Shown here in pieces: positions 20,175 to 29,827 of a stretch of DNA of 64,000 nucleotides (the stretch's first letter is position 1; each line of letters starts with the position of its first letter). A program made the translations under genes and the position numbers. The notes under the pieces were generated by a model. That model was not told the DNA's origin and did no database searches. It saw only the letters and a program-made list of their open reading frames with translations. The stretch comes from Falsirhodobacter deserti. Its GTDB lineage: Bacteria > Pseudomonadota > Alphaproteobacteria > Rhodobacterales > Rhodobacteraceae. The stretch covers positions 834,311-898,310 of the forward strand of contig NZ_ML137218.1 in assembly GCF_004015795.1 (NCBI RefSeq), written 5' to 3'.

Positions 20175-20341
20175 CGGTGGCACCGCCCCTCGCAGGCGGC
20201 CCGCTGTTTTTGGCCGCAGGCGGGGCCTGATGCAACCTTTTCGCGCAAAGATAGGCGTGTTTCTGCCCATGGTGCGTGGCCGCACAGGGTTGAAGCGGGC
20301 AGGCGGGCGGCTTAGAAATGCCTGATCCAAGAGGAATGACG

Positions 20342-21853
20342 ATGCTGGACCTGACCTACGAGACCCCGAAGCCGAAGACCATCGCCGGTGCGAAGGAAGA
20401 CTGGGAACTTGTGATCGGCATGGAAATCCATGCGCAGGTTTCGTCCAATTCCAAGCTGTTTTCAGGCGCATCCACAGGCTTTGGCGCAGAGCCGAACAGC
20501 CATGTGTCGTTCATCGATTGCGCCATGCCGGGCATGCTGCCCGTTATCAACGAATTCTGCATCGAACAGGCTGTCCGCACGGGTCTGGGCCTGAAGGCGG
20601 CGATCAACCTGCGTTCGGCGTTCGACCGGAAGAACTATTTCTATCCCGACCTGCCGCAGGGGTATCAGATCAGCCAGCTTTACCACCCCATCGTGGGCGA
20701 GGGCGAGGTGCTGGTTGAGATGGGGCCGGGCGTTGCCCGCCTTGTCCGGATCGAGCGGATTCACCTTGAACAGGATGCGGGCAAGTCGATCCACGACATG
20801 GACCCGAACAACAGCTTCGTCGATTTCAACCGCACGGGCGTGGCCCTGATGGAGATCGTCAGCCGTCCCGACATCCGCGGTCCGGAAGAGGCTGCGGCCT
20901 ATGTGACCAAGCTGCGCCAGATCCTGCGCTATCTTGGCACCTGCGATGGCAACATGCAGAACGGCAACCTGCGCGCCGACGTGAACGTTTCCGTCTGCCG
21001 TCCGGGCCAATACGAAAAGTATCAGGCGACACAGGATTTCAGCCATCTTGGCACGCGGTGCGAGATCAAGAACATGAACTCCATGCGCTTCATCCAGGCG
21101 GCCATCGATTACGAGGCGCGCCGCCAGATCGCGATTCTGGAGGATGGCGGCAAGGTGGTGCAGGAAACGCGCCTGTACGATCCCGACAAGAACGAAACGC
21201 GGTCCATGCGGTCGAAGGAAGAAGCGCACGATTACCGCTATTTCCCCGACCCGGACCTTCTGCCGTTGGAGATCGAGCAGGCCTGGGTGGATGACATCGC
21301 CGCCTCCATGCCCGAGCTGCCCGACGCAAAGAAGGCACGGTTCATGGGCGATTTCGGCCTGACCGATTACGATGCCAACGTGCTGACCGCCGAACTGGAT
21401 GCCGCCGCCTTTTTCGAGGAAGTGGCCGCAGGCCGTGACGGCAAGCAGGCCGCGAACTGGGTGATCAACGAGTTGTTTGGCCGCCTGAACAAGGAAGGGC
21501 AGTCCATCACCTCCAGCCCCATGTCGGCAGCGCAGCTTGGCGGCATCCTTGACCTGATGACCAAGGGCGAAATCTCGGGCAAGATGGCGAAGGACCTGTT
21601 CGAAATCGTTTGGACCGAAGGCGGCGATCCGGCCGAGCTGGCCGCCGCGCGCGGCATGAAGCAGGTGACCGATACCGGCGCGATCGAAAAGGCGGTGGAC
21701 GAAATCATCGCCTCCAACCCGGCGCAGGTGGAAAAGGCCAAGGCCAACCCCAAACTGGCGGGCTGGTTCGTGGGGCAGGTGATCAAGGCCACCGGCGGCA
21801 AGGCCGCGCCGCAGATGGTGAACGAGATCGTTCTGAAGAAGCTTGGCCTTTGA
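20342..21853 (+). CDS. gatB: Asp-tRNA(Asn)/Glu-tRNA(Gln) amidotransferase subunit B
   Basis: Subunit of the GatCAB complex that converts misacylated Glu-tRNA(Gln) and Asp-tRNA(Asn) to the correct aminoacyl-tRNAs. The 503-residue protein has the GatB signature ([16 protein letters not shown]), the kinase-like cradle, and the C-terminal YqeY-like tail domain ending [13 protein letters not shown] 20342 is 7 bases after GAGG; the ATG at 20336 is too close to it. Two small genes follow with overlapping stop/start codons. Confidence 0.96.
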   Translation: MLDLTYETPKPKTIAGAKEDWELVIGMEIHAQVSSNSKLFSGASTGFGAEPNSHVSFIDCAMPGMLPVINEFCIEQAVRTGLGLKAAINLRSAFDRKNYFYPDLPQGYQISQLYHPIVGEGEVLVEMGPGVARLVRIERIHLEQDAGKSIHDMDPNNSFVDFNRTGVALMEIVSRPDIRGPEEAAAYVTKLRQILRYLGTCDGNMQNGNLRADVNVSVCRPGQYEKYQATQDFSHLGTRCEIKNMNSMRFIQAAIDYEARRQIAILEDGGKVVQETRLYDPDKNETRSMRSKEEAHDYRYFPDPDLLPLEIEQAWVDDIAASMPELPDAKKARFMGDFGLTDYDANVLTAELDAAAFFEEVAAGRDGKQAANWVINELFGRLNKEGQSITSSPMSAAQLGGILDLMTKGEISGKMAKDLFEIVWTEGGDPAELAAARGMKQVTDTGAIEKAVDEIIASNPAQVEKAKANPKLAGWFVGQVIKATGGKAAPQMVNEIVLKKLGL

Positions 21854-22077
21854 TGGAACGCGACCCGCTTGCCACCTTCAACGAGCGGGTGAAGCTGGTC
21901 GCGTCGTTCTATAATGCGATCGGGCTGGGGATGATCGCCGTGGGCGTTGTTCGTCCCCTGTCCGACGGCACAAGGCTTTCGGGGCTGTCGATCACGCTTT
22001 GGATCGCGGGCGGACTCGCTTTTCATGCGCTCGCACTCTATATTCTCAGGTATATGAAGAAGGGAGTGCTGCCATGA
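21853..22077 (+). CDS. Small two-helix membrane protein
   Basis: A 74-residue protein with two predicted transmembrane helices (FYNAIGLGMIAVGVV and LWIAGGLAFHALALYILRY) separated by a short polar loop. The ATG overlaps the gatB stop by one base (TGATG), and its own stop overlaps the next start, so all three are translationally coupled. I do not recognise a family. The strict coupling argues that it is expressed. Confidence 0.65.
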   Translation: MERDPLATFNERVKLVASFYNAIGLGMIAVGVVRPLSDGTRLSGLSITLWIAGGLAFHALALYILRYMKKGVLP

Positions 22078-22214
22078 CGTTCTTCGATTACGGAATTCCA
22101 CGGATCGCGCTGGCCATGGGCGGGTGCGGCCTTCTTTTCGTCCGGGAAATGTCGCGCCGATTCGACCGCAAGATGGCGGCCGTGGCCCAGCAAAAGCACC
22201 ACCCGGCGGAGTGA
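22074..22214 (+). CDS. Tiny single-pass membrane protein
   Basis: A 46-residue frame starting in the ATGA overlap with the previous gene. Residues about 8-24 (PRIALAMGGCGLLFV) are hydrophobic, followed by a basic tail (REMSRRFDRKM), which suggests a single helix with a cytosolic positively charged end. No family is recognised. Support comes from position and translational coupling, not from homology. Confidence 0.5.
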   Translation: MTFFDYGIPRIALAMGGCGLLFVREMSRRFDRKMAAVAQQKHHPAE

Positions 22215-22391
22215 TCCGCCGCGGGTTTCGGGATCAGCGCGATACGCTCGGCTCCCTATGATGCAGAACTGCCCGAGATTGCTGATCCTCGGTTCCGGGT
22301 CAGACAGCTTTACATTATCCGCCACAGCGATATTGCCACCGCCGCGATGCGGCTGACGGCCCTTCTGGCTGACCACACCACGCGCTTTGCA
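22215..22391 (+). pseudogene. Possible remnant of a LysR-type regulator C-terminus
   Basis: Immediately after the previous stop the same frame reads AAGFGISAIRSAPYDAELPE, then RFRVRQLYIIRHSDIATAAM and RLTALLADH. This resembles the last ~55 residues of LysR effector-binding domains (Gly-x-Gly-Ile, Arg-x-Leu-Tyr-x-x-x-Arg-His-x-Asp, then an alanine/leucine helix). No start, HTH or upstream half is present, so if real it is a decayed fragment. The resemblance is judged by eye only. Confidence 0.3.
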
Positions 22392-22396
22392 ACGAA

Positions 22397-22424
22397 AAAG
22401 GCTGCCCCGGGGGCAGCCTTTCTG
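22397..22424. terminator. Bidirectional terminator between gatB cluster and dctA
   Basis: A perfect 11-bp stem AAAGGCTGCCC/GGGCAGCCTTT with a CGG loop. The flanking A/T residues give a T-rich tail on both strands, so it can end both the gatB transcript and the convergent dctA transcript. Confidence 0.85.
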
Positions 22425-22442
22425 CTTTGTCATCTGCGCCGA

Positions 22443-23807
22443 TCAGTCGGCAGCGACGACATTGTCCTTGAACGCAGGCGGCATTGCTTCCGGCGCTTTC
22501 GTGGCTGCGACCGGCTCCGCCTCTCCGTTCAGGGCGGCGTGCAGCTTGTCCATGTCGAGCTCTCCCTCCCAGCGGGCGACGACAAGCGTGGCGACGGCGT
22601 TGCCGACAAAGTTGGTCAGCGCGCGGCATTCCGACATGAAACGGTCAACGCCAAGGATCAGCGCCATGCCTGCGATCGGAACCGTCGGCACGACCGAAAG
22701 CGTCGCCGCCAGCGTGATGAAGCCGGCGCCCGTGATGCCCGCAGCCCCCTTGGAGGACAGCATCGCAACCAGCAGCAGCAGGATTTCCTGCCCCAGCGTC
22801 AGGTCGGTATTGGTGGCCTGGGCGATGAACAGCGCCGCCATCGTCATATAGATGTTGGTGCCATCGAGGTTGAACGAATACCCTGTCGGCACAACCAGAC
22901 CGACCACCGAACGGGACGCACCTGCGCGTTCCATCTTCTGCAGCAGCGACGGCAGGGCCGCCTCGGACGAGGAGGTTCCCAGAACCAGCAGCAGTTCTTC
23001 GCGGATGTACTTGATCAGCTTGAAGATCGAGAAGCCGTTGTAACGCGCCACGGCACCAAGGATCACCAGCACGAATAGCAGCGCCGTCACATAGAAGCAG
23101 ATCACGAGGAAGGCGAGGTTCACGACGGATTCGATGCCATACCGACCGATGGTGAAGGCCATCGCCCCGAAGGCGCCGATGGGTGCGGCCTTCATCAGGA
23201 TCGAGACGAGCTTGAAGATCGGGTAGGTCAGCATCGTCAGGAACTCGGTGACCGGCTTGCCGCGTTCCCCGACCATCGCCAGCGCGACCCCGAACAGCAC
23301 CGAAACGAACAGCACCTGAAGGATGTCGCCCGAAGCAAAGGCCCCGACCAGCGTCGACGGGATGATGTTCATCAGGAACCCGGTGATCGACGTTTCATGC
23401 GCGGCGGTTTGGTAATTTTCGATGGCAGCCGCGTCCAGCGTGGCCGGATCGATGTTCATGCCCGAACCGGGCTGCACCACGTTCGCCACGACCAGGCCGA
23501 CGATCAGCGCCAGCGTGGAGAAGGTGATGAAGTACAGCATCGCCTTGCCGGCCACCCGGCCGACCTTCTTCATGTCGGACATGCCGGCGATGCCGGTCGT
23601 CACGGTCAGGAAGATCACCGGCGCGATGATCATCTTCACCAGCTTGATGAAGGCATCGCCAAGCGGCTTCAGCTGCGCGGCAAAGGCCGGATAGAAGTGC
23701 CCCAGAAGAATCCCGAGGATGATTGCCACAATCACCTGCACGTAAAGATGCGTGTAGAACGGGCGCGGCTTGAATGCCGGCCCCTCGGTTGCGGGTTCGA
23801 AATGCAA
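22443..23807 (-). CDS. dctA: C4-dicarboxylate/cation symporter
   Basis: Inner-membrane secondary transporter of the DAACS (glutamate/dicarboxylate:cation symporter) family, 454 residues with about eight helices and two re-entrant loops. The serine-rich loop [11 protein letters not shown] and the [14 protein letters not shown] motif, with the substrate/cation-binding Asn and Asp, are those of DctA. Start: TTG 23807, preceded by AGGAGG at 7 bases. It likely imports succinate, malate or fumarate. Confidence 0.92.
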   Translation of the reverse strand: MHFEPATEGPAFKPRPFYTHLYVQVIVAIILGILLGHFYPAFAAQLKPLGDAFIKLVKMIIAPVIFLTVTTGIAGMSDMKKVGRVAGKAMLYFITFSTLALIVGLVVANVVQPGSGMNIDPATLDAAAIENYQTAAHETSITGFLMNIIPSTLVGAFASGDILQVLFVSVLFGVALAMVGERGKPVTEFLTMLTYPIFKLVSILMKAAPIGAFGAMAFTIGRYGIESVVNLAFLVICFYVTALLFVLVILGAVARYNGFSIFKLIKYIREELLLVLGTSSSEAALPSLLQKMERAGASRSVVGLVVPTGYSFNLDGTNIYMTMAALFIAQATNTDLTLGQEILLLLVAMLSSKGAAGITGAGFITLAATLSVVPTVPIAGMALILGVDRFMSECRALTNFVGNAVATLVVARWEGELDMDKLHAALNGEAEPVAATKAPEAMPPAFKDNVVAAD

Positions 23808-24009
23808 TGTAGATCCTCCTCAAGACCCTGCCGCTGCGGCGCGGCAGGCAACAATCGCTCGCCTCTATACGTTCCTGACAAGGGGCGCAATTTTGACGTA
23901 ACGGCGCTTTGCCGGGCGCCGCGCCTTGTGAAGAATGTGACAAGGCATGGTCAAGCCTCTTTCAAAACATCTGCGTTTGGCGCAGAAGGCGCGGGAAAGG
24001 ATCCGGCAC

Positions 24010-25137
24010 ATGACAGGTTTCAGCTTCCGCATCGACGCGACGGACGGCAAGGCGCGCACGGGCGCGATCAACACCCCGAGGGGCGAGATCCGCACCCCCG
24101 CCTTCATGCCCGTGGGCACGGCGGCCACCGTGAAGGCAATGCTGCCCGAGAACGTGCGCGCCACGGGGGCGGACATCCTTCTGGGCAACACGTATCACCT
24201 GATGCTGCGCCCCACGGCCGAACGGATCGACCGGCTGGGCGGGCTGCACCGCTTCATGAACTGGGACCGCCCGATCCTGACCGATTCCGGGGGCTTCCAG
24301 GTGATGAGCCTGACCGCCCTGCGCAAGATGACCGAGGAGGGCGTGCGCTTCAAATCGCATATCGACGGCAGCACGCATCACCTGACGCCTGAACGCAGCA
24401 TGGAAATCCAGCGCCTTCTGGGGTCTGACATCGTGATGGCGTTCGATGAATGCACCCCGTTCCCTGCCGATGAGGCGACCGCCCGCCGGTCGATGGAACT
24501 TTCGATGCGATGGGCACAGCGGTCCCGCGATGCCTTCGGGGACCGGCCCGGCCACGCCCTGTTCGGCATCCAGCAAGGCAGCGTCTTCCGCGACCAGCGC
24601 GCCGAAAGCGCCGAAAAGCTGCAGGCCATCGGCTTTGACGGCTATGCGGTTGGCGGCCTTGCCGTGGGCGAAGGGCAGGAAACGATGTTCGAGGTGCTGG
24701 ACTATGCGCCCGACATGCTGCCGCAGGACAAGCCGCGTTACCTGATGGGCGTGGGCAAACCTGATGACATCGTGGGTGCGGTGGAACGCGGCATCGACAT
24801 GATGGACTGCGTGCTCCCCTCGCGTTCGGGCCGCACGGGCCAGGCCTTCACGCGGCACGGCGTCATCAACATCAAGAACGCCCGCCACATGGACGATCCG
24901 CGCCCGCTGGACGAAAATTGCACATGCCCGGCCTGCCGCAACTATTCCCGTGGCTATCTGCATCACGTGATGCGCGCGGGGGAGATCATCAGCTCCATGC
25001 TGATGACATGGCACAACCTGCACTATTACCAGGAACTGATGCAGGGGCTGCGGGACGCGATCGCGCAGGGGCGGCTGCAGGCTTTTGTTGCGGACTTCCA
25101 TGCGCAGCGCGCAGCGGGCGATATCGACCCGCTTTGA
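24010..25137 (+). CDS. tgt: tRNA-guanine transglycosylase (queuine synthesis)
   Basis: Exchanges guanine-34 for preQ1 in tRNAs with GUN anticodons. The 375-residue protein has the base-binding [12 protein letters not shown] block, the active-site region [12 protein letters not shown] and the zinc site CTCPACRNY with a downstream His in [13 protein letters not shown] 24010 lies 8-9 bases after GAAAGGA and starts the conserved [13 protein letters not shown]; the 21 extra upstream codons are not family-like. Confidence 0.96.
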   Translation: MTGFSFRIDATDGKARTGAINTPRGEIRTPAFMPVGTAATVKAMLPENVRATGADILLGNTYHLMLRPTAERIDRLGGLHRFMNWDRPILTDSGGFQVMSLTALRKMTEEGVRFKSHIDGSTHHLTPERSMEIQRLLGSDIVMAFDECTPFPADEATARRSMELSMRWAQRSRDAFGDRPGHALFGIQQGSVFRDQRAESAEKLQAIGFDGYAVGGLAVGEGQETMFEVLDYAPDMLPQDKPRYLMGVGKPDDIVGAVERGIDMMDCVLPSRSGRTGQAFTRHGVINIKNARHMDDPRPLDENCTCPACRNYSRGYLHHVMRAGEIISSMLMTWHNLHYYQELMQGLRDAIAQGRLQAFVADFHAQRAAGDIDPL

Positions 25138-25191
25138 CTTGCTGCGCGGGCAGGGCGGCATAGCTTCCGTGAAAGCTCAGGAGTTATGCCC

Positions 25192-26271
25192 ATGCCCGAA
25201 AATCTGTTCCGGCCCATCACGGTCGGTGATCTTCAGCTGAAGAACCGGGTCGTCATGGCCCCGCTGACACGCAACCGCGCCACGGCGGATGGCGATGCGC
25301 CGCATGATCTGACGGTGGAATATTATCGCCAGCGCGCCGGTGCGGGGCTGATCCTGACCGAGGCCTCGCAGATTTCGCCCGAAGGCAAGGGCTATGCCTG
25401 GACGCCGGGCATCCATTCGGATGAACAGATCGCAGGCTGGAAAAAGGTGACCGAGGCCGTCCATTCGCGCGGTGGCAAGATCGCGATCCAGCTTTGGCAT
25501 GTGGGGCGCATCAGCCACACCTCGTTGCTGAACGGGGCGCAGCCGGTCGCCCCTTCGGCCATTCAGGCAAACTCGCAGACGTTCGACGGCACGCAGATGG
25601 TTCCCGTGTCCGAACCCCGCGCGCTGGAAACGGACGAGATCCCCCGCATCGTGGAGGATTTCCGCAAGGCGGCCGCGAATGCCAAGGCGGCCGGGTTCGA
25701 CGCGGTGCAGATCCACGCCGCGAACGGCTATTTGATCGACCAGTTCCTGCGCGACACGACGAACAAGCGTGATGACGCCTATGGCGGCCCGATCGAGAAT
25801 CGCGTGCGCCTGCTGGACGAGATCACGGCTGCCGTGGTGGGCGTGATGGGGGCGGGGCGCACCGGCCTTCGCATTTCGCCATGGTCGGATGCGAACGATG
25901 TGGGCATCGACAGCGACACGCAGGCGGTCTTTGCCAAGGTGGTGGATGTCGCGAATGCACACGGCCTTGCCTTCATGGAGGTGGTGGAGGGCCAGACCGG
26001 CGGCCCGCGCGACTGGCCTGAAGGCGGGGTGGAGGCGCTGCGCGCGGCGTTCAATGGCGTTTACATTGCCAATAACGGCTATCACGATCACCAGTCCGCG
26101 CTGGAGGCAGCGGGCGACATGGTTTCGTTCGGCCGGCCCTACATCTCCAACCCCGATCTGGCCGAGCGTCTGGCCATGAACGCCCCGCTGAACCCCCTGC
26201 CGACAGAGAACCTTTATGGCGGCGGCGCGGAAGGATATACCGATTATCCGCCGTTGGACCGGTACGCCTGA
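25192..26271 (+). CDS. Old Yellow Enzyme family alkene reductase
   Basis: FMN-dependent oxidoreductase of the NemA/OYE type (359 residues) reducing activated C=C bonds or nitro compounds. Key motifs are VVMAPLTRNRA, LWHVGRISH (the His of the substrate pair), AANGYLIDQFLRD and DAYGGPIENRVR. ATG 25192 sits 8 bases after AGGAG; the ATG at 25186 is too near. The natural substrate is not deducible. Confidence 0.9.
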   Translation: MPENLFRPITVGDLQLKNRVVMAPLTRNRATADGDAPHDLTVEYYRQRAGAGLILTEASQISPEGKGYAWTPGIHSDEQIAGWKKVTEAVHSRGGKIAIQLWHVGRISHTSLLNGAQPVAPSAIQANSQTFDGTQMVPVSEPRALETDEIPRIVEDFRKAAANAKAAGFDAVQIHAANGYLIDQFLRDTTNKRDDAYGGPIENRVRLLDEITAAVVGVMGAGRTGLRISPWSDANDVGIDSDTQAVFAKVVDVANAHGLAFMEVVEGQTGGPRDWPEGGVEALRAAFNGVYIANNGYHDHQSALEAAGDMVSFGRPYISNPDLAERLAMNAPLNPLPTENLYGGGAEGYTDYPPLDRYA

Positions 26272-26300
26272 CGCGGGTGCGGGCGCGTCCCTTCACATGG

Positions 26301-26329
26301 TTGACACCGGCAGGGCGCGCTACCAGATA
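26301..26329 (+). promoter_or_regulatory. Candidate lon promoter
   Basis: A perfect -35 hexamer TTGACA (26301-26306) is followed after 17 bases by CAGATA (26324-26329), a weak -10. It lies about 70 bases before the lon start. I see no clear heat-shock sigma-32 consensus. The -10 box is poor, so this is tentative. Confidence 0.35.
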
Positions 26330-26400
26330 GGGTGCTCAGCCGGGGGAGGCCGGGTGTTGCCGATGACCGGGACCAGAGCCTTCCTGCGAAAGGACCTTAG

Positions 26401-28806
26401 ATGACCGATACTCTTGCACCGAGCTATCCCGTGTTGCCGCTGCGCGACATCGTGGTGTTTCCGCACATGATCGTTCCGTTGTTCGTGGGCCGCGAAAAGT
26501 CGGTCCGCGCGCTGGAAGAGGTCATGTCCGAGGATCGGCAGATCCTCCTTGCCTCGCAGATGGATCCGTCGGTGGATGATCCGGGCGATGACGGCATCTA
26601 CCGCACGGGCGTTCTGGCCAATGTGCTTCAGCTTCTGAAGCTGCCCGATGGCACCGTGAAGGTGCTGGTGGAAGGCAAGACCCGGGTCAGCATCACCGAT
26701 TTCATCGAAAACGACCGCTTCTTCGAAGCCCGCGCCGAGGCACTGACGGAAACCGACGGCGATGCCGAAACGGTGGATGCCCTGCTGCGCGCCGTGGCCG
26801 AGGAATTCGAGCGTTACGCCAAGATCAAGAAGAACATCCCCGAAGAGGCGCTGGCCGCCGTTTCGGAATCGCGCGACCCTGCGCGGCTGGCCGACCTTGT
26901 GGCGGGCCATCTGGGCGTGGACGTCGCCGAGAAGCAGAAGCTGCTGGAAACGCTGGACGTCGGCACCCGTCTTGAAGGCGTTTATGGCCACATGCAGGGC
27001 GAGATGAGCGTTCTGCAGGTGGAAAAGCGCATCAAGTCCCGCGTCAAGAACCAGATGGAGAAAACGCAGCGCGAGTATTACCTGAATGAGCAGATGAAGG
27101 CCATTCAGAAGGAACTTGGCGATGGCGAGGACGGCCAGAACGAAGTGGCCGAGCTGGAAGCGCGGATCGCCAAGACCAAGCTGTCCAAGGAAGCCCGCGA
27201 AAAGGCCGATGCCGAGATCAAGAAGCTGAAGACCATGTCCCCGATGAGCGCCGAGGCGACCGTCGTGCGGAACTATCTCGATTGGCTTCTGGGCGTTCCG
27301 TGGGGTGTTAAATCCAAGGTGAAGAAGGATCTGGGCAAGGCGCAGGCCGTGCTGGATGCCGATCACCACGGGCTGGAAAAGGTCAAGGAACGCATCACCG
27401 AATATCTGGCGGTGCAGGCGCGCGCCACGAAGCTGAAGGGGCCGATCCTGTGCCTCGTCGGTCCTCCGGGCGTGGGCAAGACCTCGCTTGGCAAGTCGGT
27501 TGCCAAGGCCACGGGGCGCGAATTCATCCGCATCAGCCTTGGCGGCGTGCGTGACGAATCCGAGATCCGCGGCCACCGCCGGACCTATATCGGCTCCATG
27601 CCCGGCAAGATCATCCAGGCGCTGAAGAAGGCCAAGACCACGAACCCGCTTATCCTGCTGGATGAGATCGACAAGATGGGTCAGGACTTCCGCGGCGATC
27701 CGGCTTCGGCCATGCTGGAGGTGCTTGATCCGGAACAGAACGGCACGTTCGTCGACCATTATCTTGAGGTGGAATACGACCTGTCGAACGTGATGTTCCT
27801 GACCACGGCAAACTCCTACAACATGCCTGGCCCGCTTCTGGACCGGATGGAGATCATTCCGCTTTCGGGCTATACCGAGGATGAGAAGCGCGAGATCGCG
27901 AAGACGCACCTCGTGCCCAAGCAGATCGAGAACCACGGCCTGAAGAAGGGCGAATTCTCGGTCACGGATGATGCGCTGACCGAGGTGATCCAGTCCTATA
28001 CCCGCGAAGCCGGTGTGCGGAGCCTGGAGCGTGAGATTGCGAAACTGGCCCGTAAGGCCGTGACCGAGATCGTGAAGGGCAATGCCAAGTCGGTCGAGGT
28101 GACTGCCGAGACGGTGGGCGATTACCTGGGTGTGCGCCGTCACAAGCATGGTCTGGCCGAAAAGGAAGATCAGGTCGGTGTCGTGACCGGTCTGGCCTAT
28201 ACCTCGGTTGGGGGGGAACTGCTTCAGATCGAGGCGCTGCGCCTGCCGGGCAAGGGCCGGATGAAAACGACCGGCAAGCTGGGCGATGTGATGAAGGAGT
28301 CGATCGACGCGGCCTCCAGCTATGTCCGTTCGGTTTCGCCCGAACTGGGTGTGAAGCCTCCGCGGTTCGAAACGCTGGATATCCACGTTCACGTTCCCGA
28401 GGGCGCAACGCCCAAGGACGGGCCAAGTGCGGGTCTGGCGATGGTCACTTCCATCGTGTCGGTGCTGACCGGCATTCCGGTGAAGAAGGACATCGCCATG
28501 ACGGGCGAGGTGACGCTGCGCGGCAACGCGCTGCCGATCGGCGGCCTGAAGGAAAAACTGCTCGCGGCGCTGCGCGGCGGCATCAAGACGGTGCTGATCC
28601 CGCAGGAAAACGAGAAGGATCTAGCCGAGATTCCGGACAACGTGAAAGAGGGGCTGAAGATCATCCCCGTTACCCACGTTCGGGAGGTGCTGCGCGAGGC
28701 GCTGGTTCGTCAGCCAGAGCCGGTGGAATGGGACGAGGCGGCTGAAGAGGCCGCCGCCGCCCGCCGCCTGGCCGAACAGCAGATGCCGCAGCCGACGGCA
28801 CATTGA
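26401..28806 (+). CDS. lon: ATP-dependent protease Lon
   Basis: Hexameric cytosolic AAA+ serine protease degrading misfolded and regulatory proteins. The 801-residue chain has an N-terminal substrate domain opening [20 protein letters not shown], the AAA+ module with Walker [15 protein letters not shown], and the C-terminal protease with the Ser in [11 protein letters not shown] and Lys in [18 protein letters not shown] 26401 has GAAAGGA upstream. It is followed by a terminator and an HU-like gene. Confidence 0.97.
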   Translation: MTDTLAPSYPVLPLRDIVVFPHMIVPLFVGREKSVRALEEVMSEDRQILLASQMDPSVDDPGDDGIYRTGVLANVLQLLKLPDGTVKVLVEGKTRVSITDFIENDRFFEARAEALTETDGDAETVDALLRAVAEEFERYAKIKKNIPEEALAAVSESRDPARLADLVAGHLGVDVAEKQKLLETLDVGTRLEGVYGHMQGEMSVLQVEKRIKSRVKNQMEKTQREYYLNEQMKAIQKELGDGEDGQNEVAELEARIAKTKLSKEAREKADAEIKKLKTMSPMSAEATVVRNYLDWLLGVPWGVKSKVKKDLGKAQAVLDADHHGLEKVKERITEYLAVQARATKLKGPILCLVGPPGVGKTSLGKSVAKATGREFIRISLGGVRDESEIRGHRRTYIGSMPGKIIQALKKAKTTNPLILLDEIDKMGQDFRGDPASAMLEVLDPEQNGTFVDHYLEVEYDLSNVMFLTTANSYNMPGPLLDRMEIIPLSGYTEDEKREIAKTHLVPKQIENHGLKKGEFSVTDDALTEVIQSYTREAGVRSLEREIAKLARKAVTEIVKGNAKSVEVTAETVGDYLGVRRHKHGLAEKEDQVGVVTGLAYTSVGGELLQIEALRLPGKGRMKTTGKLGDVMKESIDAASSYVRSVSPELGVKPPRFETLDIHVHVPEGATPKDGPSAGLAMVTSIVSVLTGIPVKKDIAMTGEVTLRGNALPIGGLKEKLLAALRGGIKTVLIPQENEKDLAEIPDNVKEGLKIIPVTHVREVLREALVRQPEPVEWDEAAEEAAAARRLAEQQMPQPTAH

Positions 28807-28812
28807 TCACGG

Positions 28813-28837
28813 GGCGCGCCTTCGGGCGCGCCTTTTT
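28813..28837 (+). terminator. Rho-independent terminator after lon
   Basis: An 8-bp stem GGCGCGCC/GGCGCGCC with a TTCG tetraloop and a T5 tail, starting 7 bases after the lon stop. Confidence 0.88.
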
Positions 28838-28911
28838 CTTTGCCGTTGTCGTGGATTGGCGGGTCACCTGCCGTTAGGGTCGGGGCAGCCTTCCATCAGG
28901 GAACGATTCGC

Positions 28912-29262
28912 ATGGTTACCAAGACGACTCCCCGCAAGAAAGCCGCAGAACCCGAGGCGACCGAGGCGCCGGCGGCCAAGGAACCTTCCATCACCTCCAA
29001 GATGCCGGACCTGCTGGACGTGGTGGTGGAAAAGACAGGGCAGAAGCGCTCCTCGGTCAAGTCGGCGGTCGATGCGTTTCTGGCCGTCATGGCCGAAAGG
29101 CTGGGCAAGGGGGAGGACCTGATGCTGCCCCCGCTGGGCAAGCTGCGCGTCGTCAAGCAGAAGGAAGAAGGCGGGCCGCTGACGCTGAGACTGCGCCCGC
29201 ACAATCCTGATGCGAAATCGGACAAAAACGCGAAAGAGTCTCTTGCAGAGGCCGACGACTGA
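28912..29262 (+). CDS. HU/IHF-like DNA-binding protein
   Basis: A 116-residue relative of HU. After a Lys/Ala/Glu-rich N-terminal tail of about 28 residues it has the HU-like helical dimer part (LLDVVVEKTGQKRSSVKSAV) and MLPPLGKLRVVKQKE, the beta segment. The DNA-bending arm with its RxPxT motif is degenerate here (RLRPHNPDAKS). The tail and altered arm make it an atypical HU, as found next to lon in relatives. ATG 28912 follows AGGGAA by 8 bases. Confidence 0.8.
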   Translation: MVTKTTPRKKAAEPEATEAPAAKEPSITSKMPDLLDVVVEKTGQKRSSVKSAVDAFLAVMAERLGKGEDLMLPPLGKLRVVKQKEEGGPLTLRLRPHNPDAKSDKNAKESLAEADD

Positions 29263-29281
29263 GGCTAAACCCCGCGACATC

Positions 29282-29356
29282 GGGCGATTAGCTCAGTGGT
29301 AGAGCGCTTCGTTCACATCGAAGATGTCGGGGGTTCAAATCCCTCATCGCCCACCA
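29282..29356 (+). tRNA. tRNA-Val (anticodon CAC)
   Basis: Full cloverleaf with acceptor pair GGGCGAT/ATCGCCC, D-arm AGCTCAGTGGTAGAGC, anticodon loop TTCACAT and T-arm GGTTCAAAT; the 3' CCA is encoded. The anticodon reads GUG. Confidence 0.95.
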
Positions 29357-29369
29357 TCCCGTTCAGTGC

Positions 29370-29445
29370 GGGCCGTTAGCTCAGTTGGTAGAGCGTTTCG
29401 TTTACACCGAAAATGTCGGCGGTTCGAACCCGTCACGGCCCACCA
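29370..29445 (+). tRNA. tRNA-Val (anticodon UAC)
   Basis: Second valine tRNA 13 bases downstream. Acceptor pair is GGGCCGT/ACGGCCC, anticodon loop is TTTACAC and CCA is encoded. The two genes are near-duplicates and are likely co-transcribed. Confidence 0.95.
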
Positions 29446-29492
29446 CTGCCGCACCACCGCGCGGTGCATTACAGGTTTCGTGTCCTCTTGCG

Positions 29493-29513
29493 GCAAGACT
29501 ACACGCGTCTTGC
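29493..29513 (+). terminator. Hairpin after the tRNA-Val pair
   Basis: A perfect 7-bp stem GCAAGAC/GTCTTGC with a 7-base loop, followed by AATTTAC. It may end the tRNA transcript or lie in the leader of the next small gene; there is no real T run. Confidence 0.35.
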
Positions 29514-29530
29514 AATTTACAGGGGTGAAG

Positions 29531-29791
29531 ATGCGCAGCCGATTTGCAGCCAACCAGATGAGCGTGAATGCACCGGCACTGGGTGCCATGGCGATCGATC
29601 CCTCGGACAGCGCCGATCTGCCCAAGGGCGTGCGTGCCGTCACTATCGCGGGGGCAGGGGTTCTGAATTATCTGGCAGAGGATGGTCAGACCTGCACAAC
29701 GGGAGAGTTGCCTGTCGGCACCTATTCCCCGTTCGCCCGCAGGATCCTCGCCACCGGGACCACAGCCACGAAGATTACCGGCTGGATGTGA
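29531..29791 (+). CDS. Spike-base-like protein (GTA/phage type)
   Basis: An 86-residue protein with the pattern of the small spike-base proteins linked to the Rhodobacter gene transfer agent (RCAP_rcc01079 type): PSDSADLPKGVRAVTIAGAG, then VGTYSPFARRILATGTTAT. In those, Pro-x-Asp-x-x-x-Leu, an alanine/glycine strand and RVxATGTTA recur. No capsid or tail genes are nearby, so this is an orphan copy. AGGGGTGAAG precedes the ATG. The family call rests on my recollection of the motif, not on a search. Confidence 0.6.
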   Translation: MRSRFAANQMSVNAPALGAMAIDPSDSADLPKGVRAVTIAGAGVLNYLAEDGQTCTTGELPVGTYSPFARRILATGTTATKITGWM

Positions 29792-29800
29792 CGGCGGCGA

Positions 29801-29827
29801 CCGCCCCTTTCGGGGCGGCGGCTTTCC
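29801..29827. terminator. Terminator between spike-base gene and kdsA
   Basis: A 7-bp stem CCGCCCC/GGGGCGG with a TTTC loop, 10 bases after the spike-base stop and just before the convergent kdsA stop. Its plus-strand tail CGGCTTTCC is only modestly T-rich. Confidence 0.65.

Noticed and set aside
26320-28392. 690-codon minus-strand frame opposite lon
   Set aside because: Antisense to a certain gene, with His/Leu/Gly-rich composition and no recognisable domain: a GC-driven shadow.
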